This document shows positions 24,122 through 33,580 of a stretch of DNA of 57,319 bases, one piece after another. A program made the translations under genes and the position numbers. Position 1 is the stretch's first letter, and each line of letters opens with the position of its first letter. A model generated the notes under the pieces. That model was not told where the DNA came from. It searched no databases and saw only the letters and a list, made by a program, of their open reading frames with translations. The DNA is from Henriciella sp. GTDB taxonomy: Bacteria; Pseudomonadota; Alphaproteobacteria; Caulobacterales; Hyphomonadaceae. The DNA is taken from the NCBI GenBank assembly GCA_013213785.1, contig JABSPZ010000019.1:1-57319 (forward strand). The letters are read 5' to 3'.

Positions 24122-25591
24122 TTGACTGACGAACCAAAGATTACATTCGCTGAGCTAAACCTCGATCCCCGCATCCAAACTGCGATTGACGCGGCGGGGT
24201 ATGAACATCCCACCCCGATCCAGGAACAAGCGATCCCTGTCATTAAAAAGGGCGGCGACGTCACGGGCATCGCACAAACGGGCACCGGCAAAACCGCAGC
24301 CTTCACCCTGCCAATGATGCACCGCCTGGCAAAGGGCCGCGCACGCGCTCGGATGCCACGCAGCTTGATCCTCTGCCCGACCCGCGAGCTCGCCGCACAA
24401 GTCGCCGAGAATTTCGAGACCTATGGAAAAGACCTTAAGCTGAATATGGCGCTGCTGATTGGCGGCGTGAGCTTTAAGGAGCAAGAACAAAAACTAACCC
24501 GCGGCGTTGATGTCTTGATCGCGACGCCAGGTCGTCTGATCGACCAGTTTGAGCGCGGCAAGATCTTGCTGACCGGCGTGGAAGTTTTCACCATCGACGA
24601 AGCCGACCGCATGCTCGACATGGGCTTCATCCCAGACATCGAGAAAATCTGTAAACTCCTGCCACCGCGCCGACAGACACTGCTCTTCTCTGCGACCATG
24701 CCGAAAGAGATCGCGCGGCTCGCGAAGACGTTCCAGAAAGACCCAATCCGGATCGAAGTCGCCCGCCAATCGAAGACGGCTGAGACGATCAAACAGCACG
24801 TCGTGAAAATCGAGCGCGGCGATGACAAAGCGAAACGCACCGCGCTGCGCCGCGTAATTGAAAGCCGAGACGTGAAGAATGGCATCGTCTTCTGTAACCG
24901 GAAGCGCGAGGTTGATATCGTTGCGAAGTCACTGACCAAGCATGGCTTTAGCGCGTCGCCGATTCATGGCGACTTGCCACAAAGCGCCCGGATGGAAACG
25001 CTCAACAAATTCCGAGACGGTGAGCTCCAATTGCTGGTTGCATCGGATGTTGCGGCCCGTGGGCTGGATATCCCAGACGTCGGCCACGTGTTCAATTATG
25101 CGCCCCCGCCGAAAGACGAAGACTATGTCCACCGTATCGGCCGAACCGGCCGCGCTGGACGTGAGGGTGAGAGCTTCACGATTGTTGGGCCGGACGATGC
25201 CAAAGGCTGGCGCGGCGTGATGATGCTGATTAAGACCGACGTCGAAGAGTATATGCCAGAAGGCCTCGCTGAGGAGCTTGAAGAACTTCCAACCGATGGT
25301 GATAGACGACGCGGCCGCGGGGAAAGAGGCGGACGCCGCCGAGACCGCGGCGAGCGAGGCGAAGGTCGCGGACGCGCACGCGGACGCAAAGAGCGCAGCG
25401 AACCGGCCGAAGAGGCGAGCCCTGAACAGCCCGCTCGTGAAGAGGCAAAAACCGAAACGCCAAAGCCAAAACGCGATCGCAAAGATCGTCCGAAACGCGA
25501 TTATAAGCGCAAAGATGACGACCTTATCCTCGAGCCAGCTCCAGACGAAGTCAAAGGCTTCGGCGACGACGTCCCGGCCTTTTTAAAATAA
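24122..25591 (+). CDS. DEAD-box RNA helicase (RhlE-like)
   Basis: A 489-residue ATP-dependent RNA helicase. All core motifs are present: Q motif PTPIQEQAIP, I AQTGTGKT, Ia PTRELAAQ, Ib TPGRL, II DEAD (DEADRMLDMGF), III SAT, IV IVFCN, V ASDVAARGLDIP and VI HRIGRTGRAGR. After residue 380 a long basic tail rich in Arg, Gly and Asp (RRRGRGERGGRRRDRGERGE) follows, typical of RNA-binding extensions of RhlE-group proteins. The start is TTG at 24122; no ATG is in frame before the Q motif and the ribosome binding site is weak. Confidence 0.93.
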   Translation: MTDEPKITFAELNLDPRIQTAIDAAGYEHPTPIQEQAIPVIKKGGDVTGIAQTGTGKTAAFTLPMMHRLAKGRARARMPRSLILCPTRELAAQVAENFETYGKDLKLNMALLIGGVSFKEQEQKLTRGVDVLIATPGRLIDQFERGKILLTGVEVFTIDEADRMLDMGFIPDIEKICKLLPPRRQTLLFSATMPKEIARLAKTFQKDPIRIEVARQSKTAETIKQHVVKIERGDDKAKRTALRRVIESRDVKNGIVFCNRKREVDIVAKSLTKHGFSASPIHGDLPQSARMETLNKFRDGELQLLVASDVAARGLDIPDVGHVFNYAPPPKDEDYVHRIGRTGRAGREGESFTIVGPDDAKGWRGVMMLIKTDVEEYMPEGLAEELEELPTDGDRRRGRGERGGRRRDRGERGEGRGRARGRKERSEPAEEASPEQPAREEAKTETPKPKRDRKDRPKRDYKRKDDDLILEPAPDEVKGFGDDVPAFLK

Positions 25592-25652
25592 GTTTCGCTT
25601 GCGCTAATATTATACGAATCTAATTTGCCTCTATATTCAGAAGTAGAGACTC

Positions 25653-27605
25653 ATGCGGCCTACATTACTTGCGGCCATTTCTTTTTTTGCGGCTTCATTC
25701 AGTCTCGCCACCGCGCAATCAGACTATCCGCGTCCGCCGATAGAGGCCTATGGCGCCTTGCCTCAAATCTCATCGGCAGAACTCTCGCCAGATGGATCAA
25801 AACTCGCAACCATCGCGAACCTCGAAGCAGGCACACGCGTCGCCATCATCAGCCTGGAGGGGGATCCTCCTGTTCAACTCGGCATAGAGAACAGCAAAGC
25901 GCGCGGGCTTGAGTTTTACGACCGCAATCACCTGATCTTACACGCCGCGAAAACGACGAGCACCTATGGGTTTCGAGGGGAGTATGAGTACTCCGGCGCA
26001 TTCGTGATGAACCTCGAAACGCAAAAAGTCCGGCAATTGCTCAAAGGCACGAAGGACATGTTCCCTGCGCAAAGCGGATTAGGTGGCATTATCGGGCACG
26101 GAAGCGCTCCGGAGCAGATTCTGATGCCAGCTTACATGGGCCCAAAATGCAGTTCACCGACCTATGACCTTCTCAAGGTCGACATTAAGAACCCCCGCGG
26201 TCTGCGCTACCAGAAAGGCACAAATGATACACGGGATTGGTTTGTCGGCGAGCAAGGCAGAGTCCTCGCGAGAGAGCGCTATAACAATAAGAAAAACTTG
26301 TACTCTGTTCAGGCTTACGTCGACAAAAAATGGAAAACGATCTTCGAAGTCGAAGATGAGATACTTCCCGTCTCTATTCTGGGCGTCATGCCGGATGAAA
26401 GTGGGCTGGTCTTCATCAAAGACGACAAGGATGGGTTCGATACATTGATGAAGCTTGGCCTGGATGATGAAGTTTCAGGTCCCGTGTTCCCCCCAAACAA
26501 AACAGAGATTGAACGCATCTATTCGGACGCTAATCGCAAAATACTCGGCCTGCGATATGCGGGTGTGGAGCCAAGCTACGCCTTTCTATATCCGGCGCTC
26601 GAGAAAAGTGTGTCGGGTGTTTTGGCGCAGCTGCCAGAGGCGACGATCTATCTCGACTCTTGGACCGATGATCGCAACACCGTGCTTTATCGCGCCTTCG
26701 ATGCAAACATTGGCGATGTCTGGTTATTGCATGAGGTGGAAACAGACACGCTCCAAATCGCAGGACGCGCCCGCCCCGCCATTCCAAACGAGGCGATCGG
26801 GCCCTTGCTGAGTATCGAATATAAAGCGCAGGACGGTTTAACGATCCAAGCGATCCTCACGGTTCCTCCAAATTTCGTCCCGGGTCAGTCCGGCCCGATC
26901 CCCGCTATCATGCTGCTGCATGGTGGACCTGGGTCATATGACGGGTTCGATTTTGATTGGGTGGCGCAGTTCTTTGCCAATCGCGGCTATCTCGTCATTC
27001 AACCTAATTTTCGGGGGTCGGCCGGTTTCGGCGAAAAATTCGAAGACGCGGGCCGCGGCGAATGGGGCGGTAAGATGCAGAGTGACCTTACCGATGGTGT
27101 CAACGCGCTCGTCAAAGCTGGCTATGTTGATCCGGAGAATGTCTGCATTGTCGGCGCAAGCTATGGCGGATATGCGGCGCTCGCGGGCGCGGTGTTTACG
27201 CCAGACCTCTACAAATGTGTCATCGCGGTCGCGCCGGTTAGCGACCTGAACAGAATGCTGCAATCCGAAAAACGCGATCATGGCAGAGATCACTGGGTCA
27301 TTAGCTATTGGGAAGACGTCATGGCGGAAGGCGATGCGCGGCGAAAGAAATTGCAATCCATCTCCCCAGCAAATTTCGCAGAGAATGCGAAAGCGCCCAT
27401 TCTCCTGATCCATGGCGATGATGATACTGTGGTCCCATTCACACAAAGCACGCGGATGCGCAGCGCTCTAAAACGCGCCGATAAACAGGTCGAGCTGGTC
27501 AAACTGAAGGGCGAAGACCATTGGCTTTCCGTAGCTGATACGCGGATGCAAACCTTGCGCGCCATGGATGCGTTTTTGGCGGAACACATGCCGGTCACCA
27601 ACTAA
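25653..27605 (+). CDS. secreted S9 family peptidase (acylaminoacyl peptidase-like)
   Basis: A 650-residue exported serine peptidase. A signal peptide (residues 1-21, ending TAQ) is followed by a beta-propeller-like region to about residue 380 that gates access, then an alpha/beta-hydrolase domain. The catalytic Ser is in IVGASYGGYAAL (near 504), the Asp in HGDDDTVVPF (near 590) and the His in GEDHWLS (near 623). RGSAGFGEKFEDAGRGEWGG is the family's conserved loop before the nucleophile. It is an intact paralogue of the frameshifted gene at 9716-11605. It probably cleaves short peptides in the periplasm. Confidence 0.92.
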   Translation: MRPTLLAAISFFAASFSLATAQSDYPRPPIEAYGALPQISSAELSPDGSKLATIANLEAGTRVAIISLEGDPPVQLGIENSKARGLEFYDRNHLILHAAKTTSTYGFRGEYEYSGAFVMNLETQKVRQLLKGTKDMFPAQSGLGGIIGHGSAPEQILMPAYMGPKCSSPTYDLLKVDIKNPRGLRYQKGTNDTRDWFVGEQGRVLARERYNNKKNLYSVQAYVDKKWKTIFEVEDEILPVSILGVMPDESGLVFIKDDKDGFDTLMKLGLDDEVSGPVFPPNKTEIERIYSDANRKILGLRYAGVEPSYAFLYPALEKSVSGVLAQLPEATIYLDSWTDDRNTVLYRAFDANIGDVWLLHEVETDTLQIAGRARPAIPNEAIGPLLSIEYKAQDGLTIQAILTVPPNFVPGQSGPIPAIMLLHGGPGSYDGFDFDWVAQFFANRGYLVIQPNFRGSAGFGEKFEDAGRGEWGGKMQSDLTDGVNALVKAGYVDPENVCIVGASYGGYAALAGAVFTPDLYKCVIAVAPVSDLNRMLQSEKRDHGRDHWVISYWEDVMAEGDARRKKLQSISPANFAENAKAPILLIHGDDDTVVPFTQSTRMRSALKRADKQVELVKLKGEDHWLSVADTRMQTLRAMDAFLAEHMPVTN

Positions 27606-27630
27606 AAAAGCCGCCCTGAAGGACGGCTTT
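27604..27630. terminator. bidirectional terminator between S9 peptidase and aldehyde dehydrogenase
   Basis: GCCGCCC (27610-27616) pairs with GGACGGC (27621-27627) with one mismatch around TGAA. A6 precedes it, which becomes a T-run for the minus-strand gene, and TTT follows for the plus strand. It starts within the peptidase stop codon region and serves both convergent genes. Confidence 0.75.
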
Positions 27631-27651
27631 CCTTGAGACAAAGGCTGGTGC

Positions 27652-29088
27652 CTATTTCTTGATGCGTCCTTGGACCTGTTTGCGGAATTTTTCGCCGTAA
27701 GGTGGGCGCATCATGGCGAGGATCTCATTGCCCGTCTGGGTATAGATCGCCTTCTTATGGCTGAACTCATAGAAGCCATCGCGGCCATGATAGGCACCCA
27801 TGCCGGATGGGCCGACGCCGCCAAATGGCAGGTCTTCCTGCGCGACATGGAAGATCACATCGTTGACCGTCACGCCGCCTGACGTGGTGTTGTTGAGCAC
27901 CATGTCGCGCTCGTTCGCATCATCTCCGAAATAGTAGAGGCCGAGCGGGCGCGGATTGTCATTGATGTAAGCGACCGCGTCTTTCGTATCATTGTATGAT
28001 TTCAGCGGCAGGATGGGGCCAAAAATCTCGTCCTGCATGACTTTCATATCGTCGGTTGGGTTGAGTACGATATGCGGCGCCATCTTGTGATGCGGCTGCT
28101 GGCTAAAATTCTCATTCTGGGGATTGATCTCAATCACCTCAGCGCCTTTTTCACGCGCATCATCTAGGTAAGAGTTGAGGCGGTCATAGTGGCGCTGATT
28201 GACGATGGACGTGTAGTCCTCGTTGTCTTTCAGGCCATCCGCAAACATCTTGCCGACCGCCGCTTGCGCTGCCCCGACAAACTCGCCGGTCTTCTCTTCC
28301 GGCACGAAGGCATAGTCTGGCGCCAAGCAGATTTGGCCAGCATTCAGCGTCTTACCCGCCATGATCCGGCTCGCCGCTTTTTGGACGTCCGCAGACTTGC
28401 CCAAGACGACAGGAGACTTGCCGCCAAGCTCTAGCGTGAGCGGCACGAGATTGTCCGCCGCGGCACGCATCACGTGATGCGCAATTGAGGTCGCGCCCGT
28501 AAAGACGATATGGTCGAACGGGAGTTGCGTGAATGAAGCGCCGACATCAGGGCCACCTGTCACGACCGCAACTTCTTCCTCGGTGTAATATTTAGCGATC
28601 AGCTCAGCCATCAGTTCACTGGTTTTCTCTGTGAACTCTGATGGTTTGATCATCGCGCGGTTGCCTGCCGCAAAGACATTTGCGAGGGGCGCGAAAGTCA
28701 AATTCACCGGGAAGTTCCAAGGGCTGATAATGCCAATAGAGCCTTTCGGCTGATACTGAATTTGAGCTTTAGATCCCAGCAGGCCGAGCGGGAATTCCAC
28801 GCCGCGCTTCTCTGGACGCATCCATTTGCGCATATGCTTTTTAGAGAATTTGAGGGCGCCGATTGAGCCGGCAATGTCGGTCAAATTTGACTGGTCGACC
28901 GAGCGATGCCCAAAGTCTTCCGCCATGGCTTTTGCGAGCGCGTCGCCATGCGTCACCAAGAGGTCGACGGACTTATCGATCCAGGCTTCGCGCTGCGCCG
29001 CAGACGGAATGCCGTCTCGTATGTGGGCTGCCTTCTGTTTGGCAAGAATGGCACCCATGCCATCTGCTGAAAGTCCGTCCAATGCCAT
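27652..29088 (-). CDS. coniferyl aldehyde dehydrogenase-like aldehyde dehydrogenase
   Basis: A 478-residue NAD(P)-dependent aldehyde dehydrogenase that oxidises an aldehyde to the acid. It has PWNFPVNLTFAPLANVFAAG, the catalytic Glu in LTLELGGKSP and the catalytic Cys in LNAGQICLAPDY (near 254), plus EIFGPILPL and GGVTVNDV. Length and the DLPFGGVGPSGMGAYHG motif place it in the class 3-like branch that includes coniferyl aldehyde dehydrogenases and fatty aldehyde dehydrogenases. The true substrate could be an aliphatic or aromatic aldehyde. It is divergent from the enoyl-CoA hydratase gene, 138 bp away. Confidence 0.88.
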   Translation of the reverse strand: MALDGLSADGMGAILAKQKAAHIRDGIPSAAQREAWIDKSVDLLVTHGDALAKAMAEDFGHRSVDQSNLTDIAGSIGALKFSKKHMRKWMRPEKRGVEFPLGLLGSKAQIQYQPKGSIGIISPWNFPVNLTFAPLANVFAAGNRAMIKPSEFTEKTSELMAELIAKYYTEEEVAVVTGGPDVGASFTQLPFDHIVFTGATSIAHHVMRAAADNLVPLTLELGGKSPVVLGKSADVQKAASRIMAGKTLNAGQICLAPDYAFVPEEKTGEFVGAAQAAVGKMFADGLKDNEDYTSIVNQRHYDRLNSYLDDAREKGAEVIEINPQNENFSQQPHHKMAPHIVLNPTDDMKVMQDEIFGPILPLKSYNDTKDAVAYINDNPRPLGLYYFGDDANERDMVLNNTTSGGVTVNDVIFHVAQEDLPFGGVGPSGMGAYHGRDGFYEFSHKKAIYTQTGNEILAMMRPPYGEKFRKQVQGRIKK

Positions 29089-29226
29089 TTGATCCTCCGG
29101 GGCGTATTATCGTTGACGTAAAGGATAACCTAGAAACGCCAGAACACAAAACAAATCCGCCTGCCCCCACGTCACGGTTTTCACCGCCGCAGAGCTGAAT
29201 AGATTGGCATAAAACGGGAGAGTGCC

Positions 29227-30015
29227 ATGAGCTTCAAGAAGATTTCTTACGAGGTCGTCGACGATATCGCGACGATCGCCTTCAATGACCCATCGACCAT
29301 GAACGCCGCAGGCATCGACACGATCGAGGAATTATCGCTGGCAATCGAAAACGCTGCTGACGAAGCGCGCTGTACAATTCTAACCGGAAATGGCCGCGGA
29401 TTTTGTTCTGGCGCGAACCTCTCTGCGCGGCCTGACGGCGCACCGGCGCAAGGCAAGCCAGATGCCGGTAAGGCGCTCGATTCTCACTATAATCCGTTCA
29501 TCAAAGCAATGCGCACACATCCACATCCGATCATCACGGCTGTGAACGGCGCAGCAGCTGGGGTCGGGTGCTCAATCGCGCTCATGGGTGATTTCATCAT
29601 AGCAGGTCAAAGCGGCTACTTCCTACAAGCCTTCCGCCGTATTGGCCTGGTTCCAGACGGCGGATCCACCTTCCTTTTGCCGCGTATGGTGGGCCGCGCG
29701 AAGGCGATGGAAATGACACTGTTCGGAGACAAGATCCCCGCCGAGCAAGCCCTTGAATGGGGCATGATCAACCGCGTGGTCGAGGACGACAAACTGATGG
29801 ACGAGGCGCAGGCCTATGCGAAACGGTTGGCCGATGGTCCGACGCAAGCGCTGGCAATGATCCGTGACTTGGTTTGGCAGGCGGAAGACAATGACTTTGA
29901 CAGTCAACTTCAAGCCGAACGCTTTGCGCAGCGAACGGCGGGCCGCCAACCCGATTTCCGGGAAGGCGTGCAGGCATTTCTAGAAAAGCGTCCCGCGAAC
30001 TTCCGGAACAGCTAG
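29227..30015 (+). CDS. enoyl-CoA hydratase/isomerase family protein
   Basis: A 262-residue crotonase-fold enzyme that acts on enoyl-CoA thioesters. The oxyanion-hole segments are FCSGANLSA and AVNGAAAGVGCSIAL, and FRRIGLVPDGGSTFLLPRMVG is the conserved catalytic region; the two usual Glu positions are replaced by Ala and Asp, so isomerase or another activity is possible. It fits beta-oxidation or aromatic-CoA degradation. GGGAG lies 6 nt before the ATG. It is convergent with the TfoX-N gene, 10 bp away. Confidence 0.87.
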   Translation: MSFKKISYEVVDDIATIAFNDPSTMNAAGIDTIEELSLAIENAADEARCTILTGNGRGFCSGANLSARPDGAPAQGKPDAGKALDSHYNPFIKAMRTHPHPIITAVNGAAAGVGCSIALMGDFIIAGQSGYFLQAFRRIGLVPDGGSTFLLPRMVGRAKAMEMTLFGDKIPAEQALEWGMINRVVEDDKLMDEAQAYAKRLADGPTQALAMIRDLVWQAEDNDFDSQLQAERFAQRTAGRQPDFREGVQAFLEKRPANFRNS

Positions 30016-30025
30016 GCGACCAAAT

Positions 30026-30400
30026 TTAGAAGGTCATGCGGCGCGGAGATTTCACCTTCGCGCGGCGCGCTTGAATAGCAACGTCGAGTGCTTTGCGCCC
30101 CCAAGCTGAAGCTTCGTCGCGATCGTCGAGTGCATTTACAGGCAAGGAGACATAGCTCATGCGAATGGTCTTCCCGGTATTCGGGTTGGTCCATTCAAAC
30201 GACTCTCCGCCTTCTGATTCCAGATGTTCTTTCAGCGTGTCGTCTGATTTCACGTACACACGATCTTTGTCGATCAGTGCAAACATGTCTTCGCCCGAAT
30301 AAACCCCGGCGCCGCCAAACATTTTCCGAATTCGGATACGGCCAAGATTGGCGAATAGGTCTTCTACATAAGTGTGGAACGGGTTGTCCAATTTCGTCAT
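30026..30400 (-). CDS. TfoX N-terminal domain protein
   Basis: A 124-residue protein with the TfoX-N fold: RIRIRKMFGGAGVYSGEDMFALI (the core beta-hairpin and helix), RVYVKSDDTLKEHLE, and MSYVSLPVNALDD, with a basic tail (QARRAKVKSPRR). Full-length TfoX regulates competence in gamma-proteobacteria, but the isolated N-domain in alphaproteobacteria has no settled role. The family assignment is clear; function is not. Confidence 0.85.
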   Translation of the reverse strand: MTKLDNPFHTYVEDLFANLGRIRIRKMFGGAGVYSGEDMFALIDKDRVYVKSDDTLKEHLESEGGESFEWTNPNTGKTIRMSYVSLPVNALDDRDEASAWGRKALDVAIQARRAKVKSPRRMTF

Positions 30401-30607
30401 TCAAATCCTCCGGTGGGTGACCCGCTATCTGTCTACCGGACCAAGCACCGGCGCGTTTTCGGGACTTACGCGGGGGAACATGGGATTTTTTTGCGACTTG
30501 GCAAGCCTGACAACGCTGACATGCCCACTAAAGCGTGGATTTTCTTATTTTGCGGTAGAAAATACCCCAATGAACACGTGGTTTTACAGAATGTTTCGCG
30601 TCCTGCG

Positions 30608-31858
30608 CTACCAATCCACCGCAGCGTAAACCAGCTGCTGGAATTGCGGTCGGATTGGGTAACATCCTGTCGGGATCATCTGCGTCGCTTGGATCGCAAT
30701 GATCTCTTCAACCGGATCAATCCAGAAGAATGTGTTCGCGAGACCGCCCCAGCTAAGGGTCCCTGGAGACCCGGGCGTAAGAGTCTCAGCGACATCGACA
30801 ACAGTCGATCCACCAAGGCCAAACCCGTTACCTTCCATCCGCGCTTCCGAGAAGGTTTGATCGCCCATCTCTTTAATCGTCTTGCCGCCTTGCAGGTGAT
30901 TCATCCGCATGAACTCAACCGTTTTCGGGCTCAGCAAGCGCGCGCCTTCAAGGCTACCGCCTTGCAACAGCATCAAACAGAATCTGTGATAGTCGCGCAG
31001 GGTTGAGACGAGGCCGCCCCCTGCATTTAGAAGCTTGGGTTGGGTCTTATAGGCTTTGCTATCCGCCCCTGCCCCATCGCTCATCGTGACTTCACCCGTG
31101 ATCGGGTTCTTGGCATAACACGCCATTAGCCGGTCGAGTTTGCTTTCCGGAACATAGAAGTCCGTATCGACCATGCCGAGCGGCTCAAATATGCGCTCGC
31201 GGAAGAAGACATCGAGCGACTGACCACTCGCAACTTCGACAACGCGGCCCAGAATATCCGTCGAGTGACCATAATTCCAACGCTCACCCGGGCTGAACAC
31301 GAGCGGGAGTTTAGCGATTCGGGCGCACATCTCGCCGAGGGTTTCGCCGTCTCCTTCACCGAGGTTTCCGATCTTCTCACCACGATAGAGTGCGTCAACT
31401 TCATGCTGAAACAGGAAGCCGTAGGTGACGCCCGTCGTATGCGTGAACGCATCTCTGACAGTCATCGGACGATCTGGCGCACGGGTCTTATAATCTTTTA
31501 GGTCGCCGCCATCCCAGACCTGCGTATCCGCGAACTCAGGAATGTAGCGCGAGATTTCATGATCTAGCCGAATGATGCCTTCATCGTGGAGCATCATCGC
31601 AGCCACTGACGTGATCGGCTTAGTCATCGAATAGATGCGGAAGATCGTATCAGGTCCAATCGCTGAGCCGCCGTCGAGATGTGTGTTTCCGCGATAGGTT
31701 TCGTGAACAACCTGGCCGTTGCGCGATACCATGGTCGCCATGCAAGGCAGCTTTCCGTCCTTCACATAGGCTTTGTCAAAATAGTCGGCGATATAGTCCA
31801 GGCGCTCAGCGTTCAGGCCAACGTCTTCGGGCGCAAACTCGTGCTCAGTGTCAGCCAT
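30608..31858 (-). CDS. serine hydrolase, class C beta-lactamase/esterase family
   Basis: A 416-residue penicillin-binding-protein-fold enzyme without a signal peptide, so probably a cytoplasmic esterase rather than a true beta-lactamase. SMTK (nucleophile Ser and Lys) occurs in FRIYSMTKPIT near residue 79, and the second-motif Tyr is in WNYGHSTDILG. The usual HTGG-like third element is seen as LSWGG near the C-terminus. Its ATG directly follows the TAA of the acyl-CoA dehydrogenase, so the two are cotranscribed. A role in hydrolysing an ester or thioester linked to acyl metabolism is inferred from context. Confidence 0.88.
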   Translation of the reverse strand: MADTEHEFAPEDVGLNAERLDYIADYFDKAYVKDGKLPCMATMVSRNGQVVHETYRGNTHLDGGSAIGPDTIFRIYSMTKPITSVAAMMLHDEGIIRLDHEISRYIPEFADTQVWDGGDLKDYKTRAPDRPMTVRDAFTHTTGVTYGFLFQHEVDALYRGEKIGNLGEGDGETLGEMCARIAKLPLVFSPGERWNYGHSTDILGRVVEVASGQSLDVFFRERIFEPLGMVDTDFYVPESKLDRLMACYAKNPITGEVTMSDGAGADSKAYKTQPKLLNAGGGLVSTLRDYHRFCLMLLQGGSLEGARLLSPKTVEFMRMNHLQGGKTIKEMGDQTFSEARMEGNGFGLGGSTVVDVAETLTPGSPGTLSWGGLANTFFWIDPVEEIIAIQATQMIPTGCYPIRPQFQQLVYAAVDW

Positions 31859-33019
31859 TTAAATTTCTCCGCGTTTTGCAGCGCGGCTCAGTTCGCGCGC
31901 AATGATGATCTGCTGGATTTGTGTCGTGCCTTCATAGAGGCGGAAAATACGGGCGTCGCGGAAGAACCGTTCGACGCCATAATCTGCAACATAGCCTGCC
32001 CCGCCAAACACTTGCACGGCGCGATCGGCGACGCGGCCAACTGCCTCTGAAGCAAACATCTTACAGCACGAGGCGAGCATCGTGACTGGCTCTCCCGCGT
32101 CGCGCTTTCGGGCTGCGTCTAAGATCATGCAGCGCGCGGCATAGGCTTCGGCTTGACTGTCCGCAATCATCGCTTGGATCAGCTGGTGCTGCATGATCGG
32201 CTTACCGAACTGCTCTCGCTCCATCGCGTAGTTGACCATCTCGCTGATCAGGCGCTCCATCATACCGGTACAGACTGATGAAATATGGAGACGGCCTTTA
32301 TCGAGCACGCTCATCGCGACTTTAAAGCCTTCACCCTCGCCTGCGACCATCATCTCTGCCGGGACACGCGCATTGTCGAAATTGACGTCGCAGATATGCG
32401 CGCCTTGTTGGCCCATTTTCTTTTCTGGCTTTCCGACCGACAGACCGTCCGTGTCGCGCGGGACGATGAAGGCAGAAACGCCTTTGCCACCCGGTTCGTC
32501 TGGATTGGTGCGCGCCATAACGGTGAACAGGTCCGCGACATTCGCATTGGTGATGTAGCGCTTACCGCCATTCAGGACGTACGCGTCGCCGTCCTTTGTC
32601 GCTTTGGTGCGTAGGCCCGCCGCATCCGATCCGGCTTCAGGTTCGGTCAGCGCAAAGCTGGTGACGATGTCGCCGCTGGCGATGCCGGGCAGATACTTCT
32701 CTTTCTGCTCTTCTGTTCCGAACAGGACGAGCGCTTGTGAGCCAATCCCGATATTTGTCCCAGCCGCGGACCGGAAGGCTGGTGACGTCCAACCAAGCTC
32801 AAATCCGACCAGACATTCGGTCTCCATATCGAGCCCGAGACCGCCATAAGCCTCTGGCACCGCCAAGCCGAACAGGCCCAGCTCTTTCATCTCTTGAACA
32901 AGCTCACTCGGAACCAAGTCATCCTCAGCCACTTGCGCCTCTGCCGGGACACAGCGTTCCCACACAAAACGACGGACCTGGTCGATCAATGCATCGCGAA
33001 TTTCAGGATCAAAAGCCAT
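31859..33019 (-). CDS. acyl-CoA dehydrogenase
   Basis: A 386-residue FAD enzyme that introduces the alpha,beta double bond into acyl-CoA. FAD and substrate motifs include FALTEPEAGSDAAGLRTKA, QVFGGAGYVADYGVERFFRDA and RLYEGTTQIQ, whose Glu is the catalytic base in short/medium-chain members. It is the first gene of a two-gene unit with the serine hydrolase and is divergent from the thioesterase/purT pair across 120 bp. That promoter region has a TGACG-CAT-CGTCA dyad. Confidence 0.93.
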   Translation of the reverse strand: MAFDPEIRDALIDQVRRFVWERCVPAEAQVAEDDLVPSELVQEMKELGLFGLAVPEAYGGLGLDMETECLVGFELGWTSPAFRSAAGTNIGIGSQALVLFGTEEQKEKYLPGIASGDIVTSFALTEPEAGSDAAGLRTKATKDGDAYVLNGGKRYITNANVADLFTVMARTNPDEPGGKGVSAFIVPRDTDGLSVGKPEKKMGQQGAHICDVNFDNARVPAEMMVAGEGEGFKVAMSVLDKGRLHISSVCTGMMERLISEMVNYAMEREQFGKPIMQHQLIQAMIADSQAEAYAARCMILDAARKRDAGEPVTMLASCCKMFASEAVGRVADRAVQVFGGAGYVADYGVERFFRDARIFRLYEGTTQIQQIIIARELSRAAKRGEI

Positions 33020-33073
33020 GGATCAGTTCCTCCTAGAGATTACAATAGCGAAGCCACGCGCCAAGTCGAACCC

Positions 33074-33086
33074 TGACGCATCGTCA
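33074..33086. promoter_or_regulatory. TGACG-CAT-CGTCA dyad
   Basis: A 13-bp dyad with perfect 5-bp arms lies between the divergent acyl-CoA dehydrogenase and thioesterase genes. On the minus strand it extends as GCGTGACG, which is part of the repeat found again at 47657-47696 before a crotonase gene. It may be a shared operator; the protein is unknown. Confidence 0.35.
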
Positions 33087-33139
33087 CGCTGGCGAATTGT
33101 GGCATCCGCGCTATCACTGCGGTGCAAGGAGGGCTGTTT

Positions 33140-33580
33140 ATGGAAGCCAAGCTAATCACTGAGGGCGAATTTGCGGGATGGTCGACCTGGCCCAACGAGC
33201 CCTTTGAGCACGATACCGCGGGACCGTTCTATTTGAAGGAAGATAGCGACGGCAAAATGATCGCCGCCTTCCGCGCGCAGCGCAAGCATATGAATGCTGG
33301 CGGCGTTGTGCATGGCGGCGCCTTGATGACCTTTGCCGACTTCGCGCTGTTCGCGCTGGCTCATAATAGCGAGAATGACGGTTATGGCGTGACCGTGGCT
33401 TTTACCTCGGAATTCCTGTCAGGCGCGCTCGAAGGGGAACTCATCGAAGCCCGCGGCGAGGTCATGGGCGGTGGACGCTCCATCACGTTTGTGCGCGGCG
33501 TGATCACCGGCGACGGACGCCCGGTCCTCAACTTTTCCGGTACGATCAAGAAGCGCCACAAACCAGCGACCACCTCATGA
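33140..33580 (+). CDS. PaaI-type acyl-CoA thioesterase (hotdog fold)
   Basis: A 146-residue hotdog-fold thioesterase, hydrolysing an acyl-CoA. The family segment is [20 protein letters not shown], holding the conserved HGG, and [16 protein letters not shown] is the following strand region. The start at ATG 33140 is chosen because AGGAGG lies 5 nt upstream; the longer GTG start has no signal. Its stop codon overlaps the purT start (ATGA), so both are in one transcript, although thioesterase and purT have no known functional link. Confidence 0.88.
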   Translation: MEAKLITEGEFAGWSTWPNEPFEHDTAGPFYLKEDSDGKMIAAFRAQRKHMNAGGVVHGGALMTFADFALFALAHNSENDGYGVTVAFTSEFLSGALEGELIEARGEVMGGGRSITFVRGVITGDGRPVLNFSGTIKKRHKPATTS

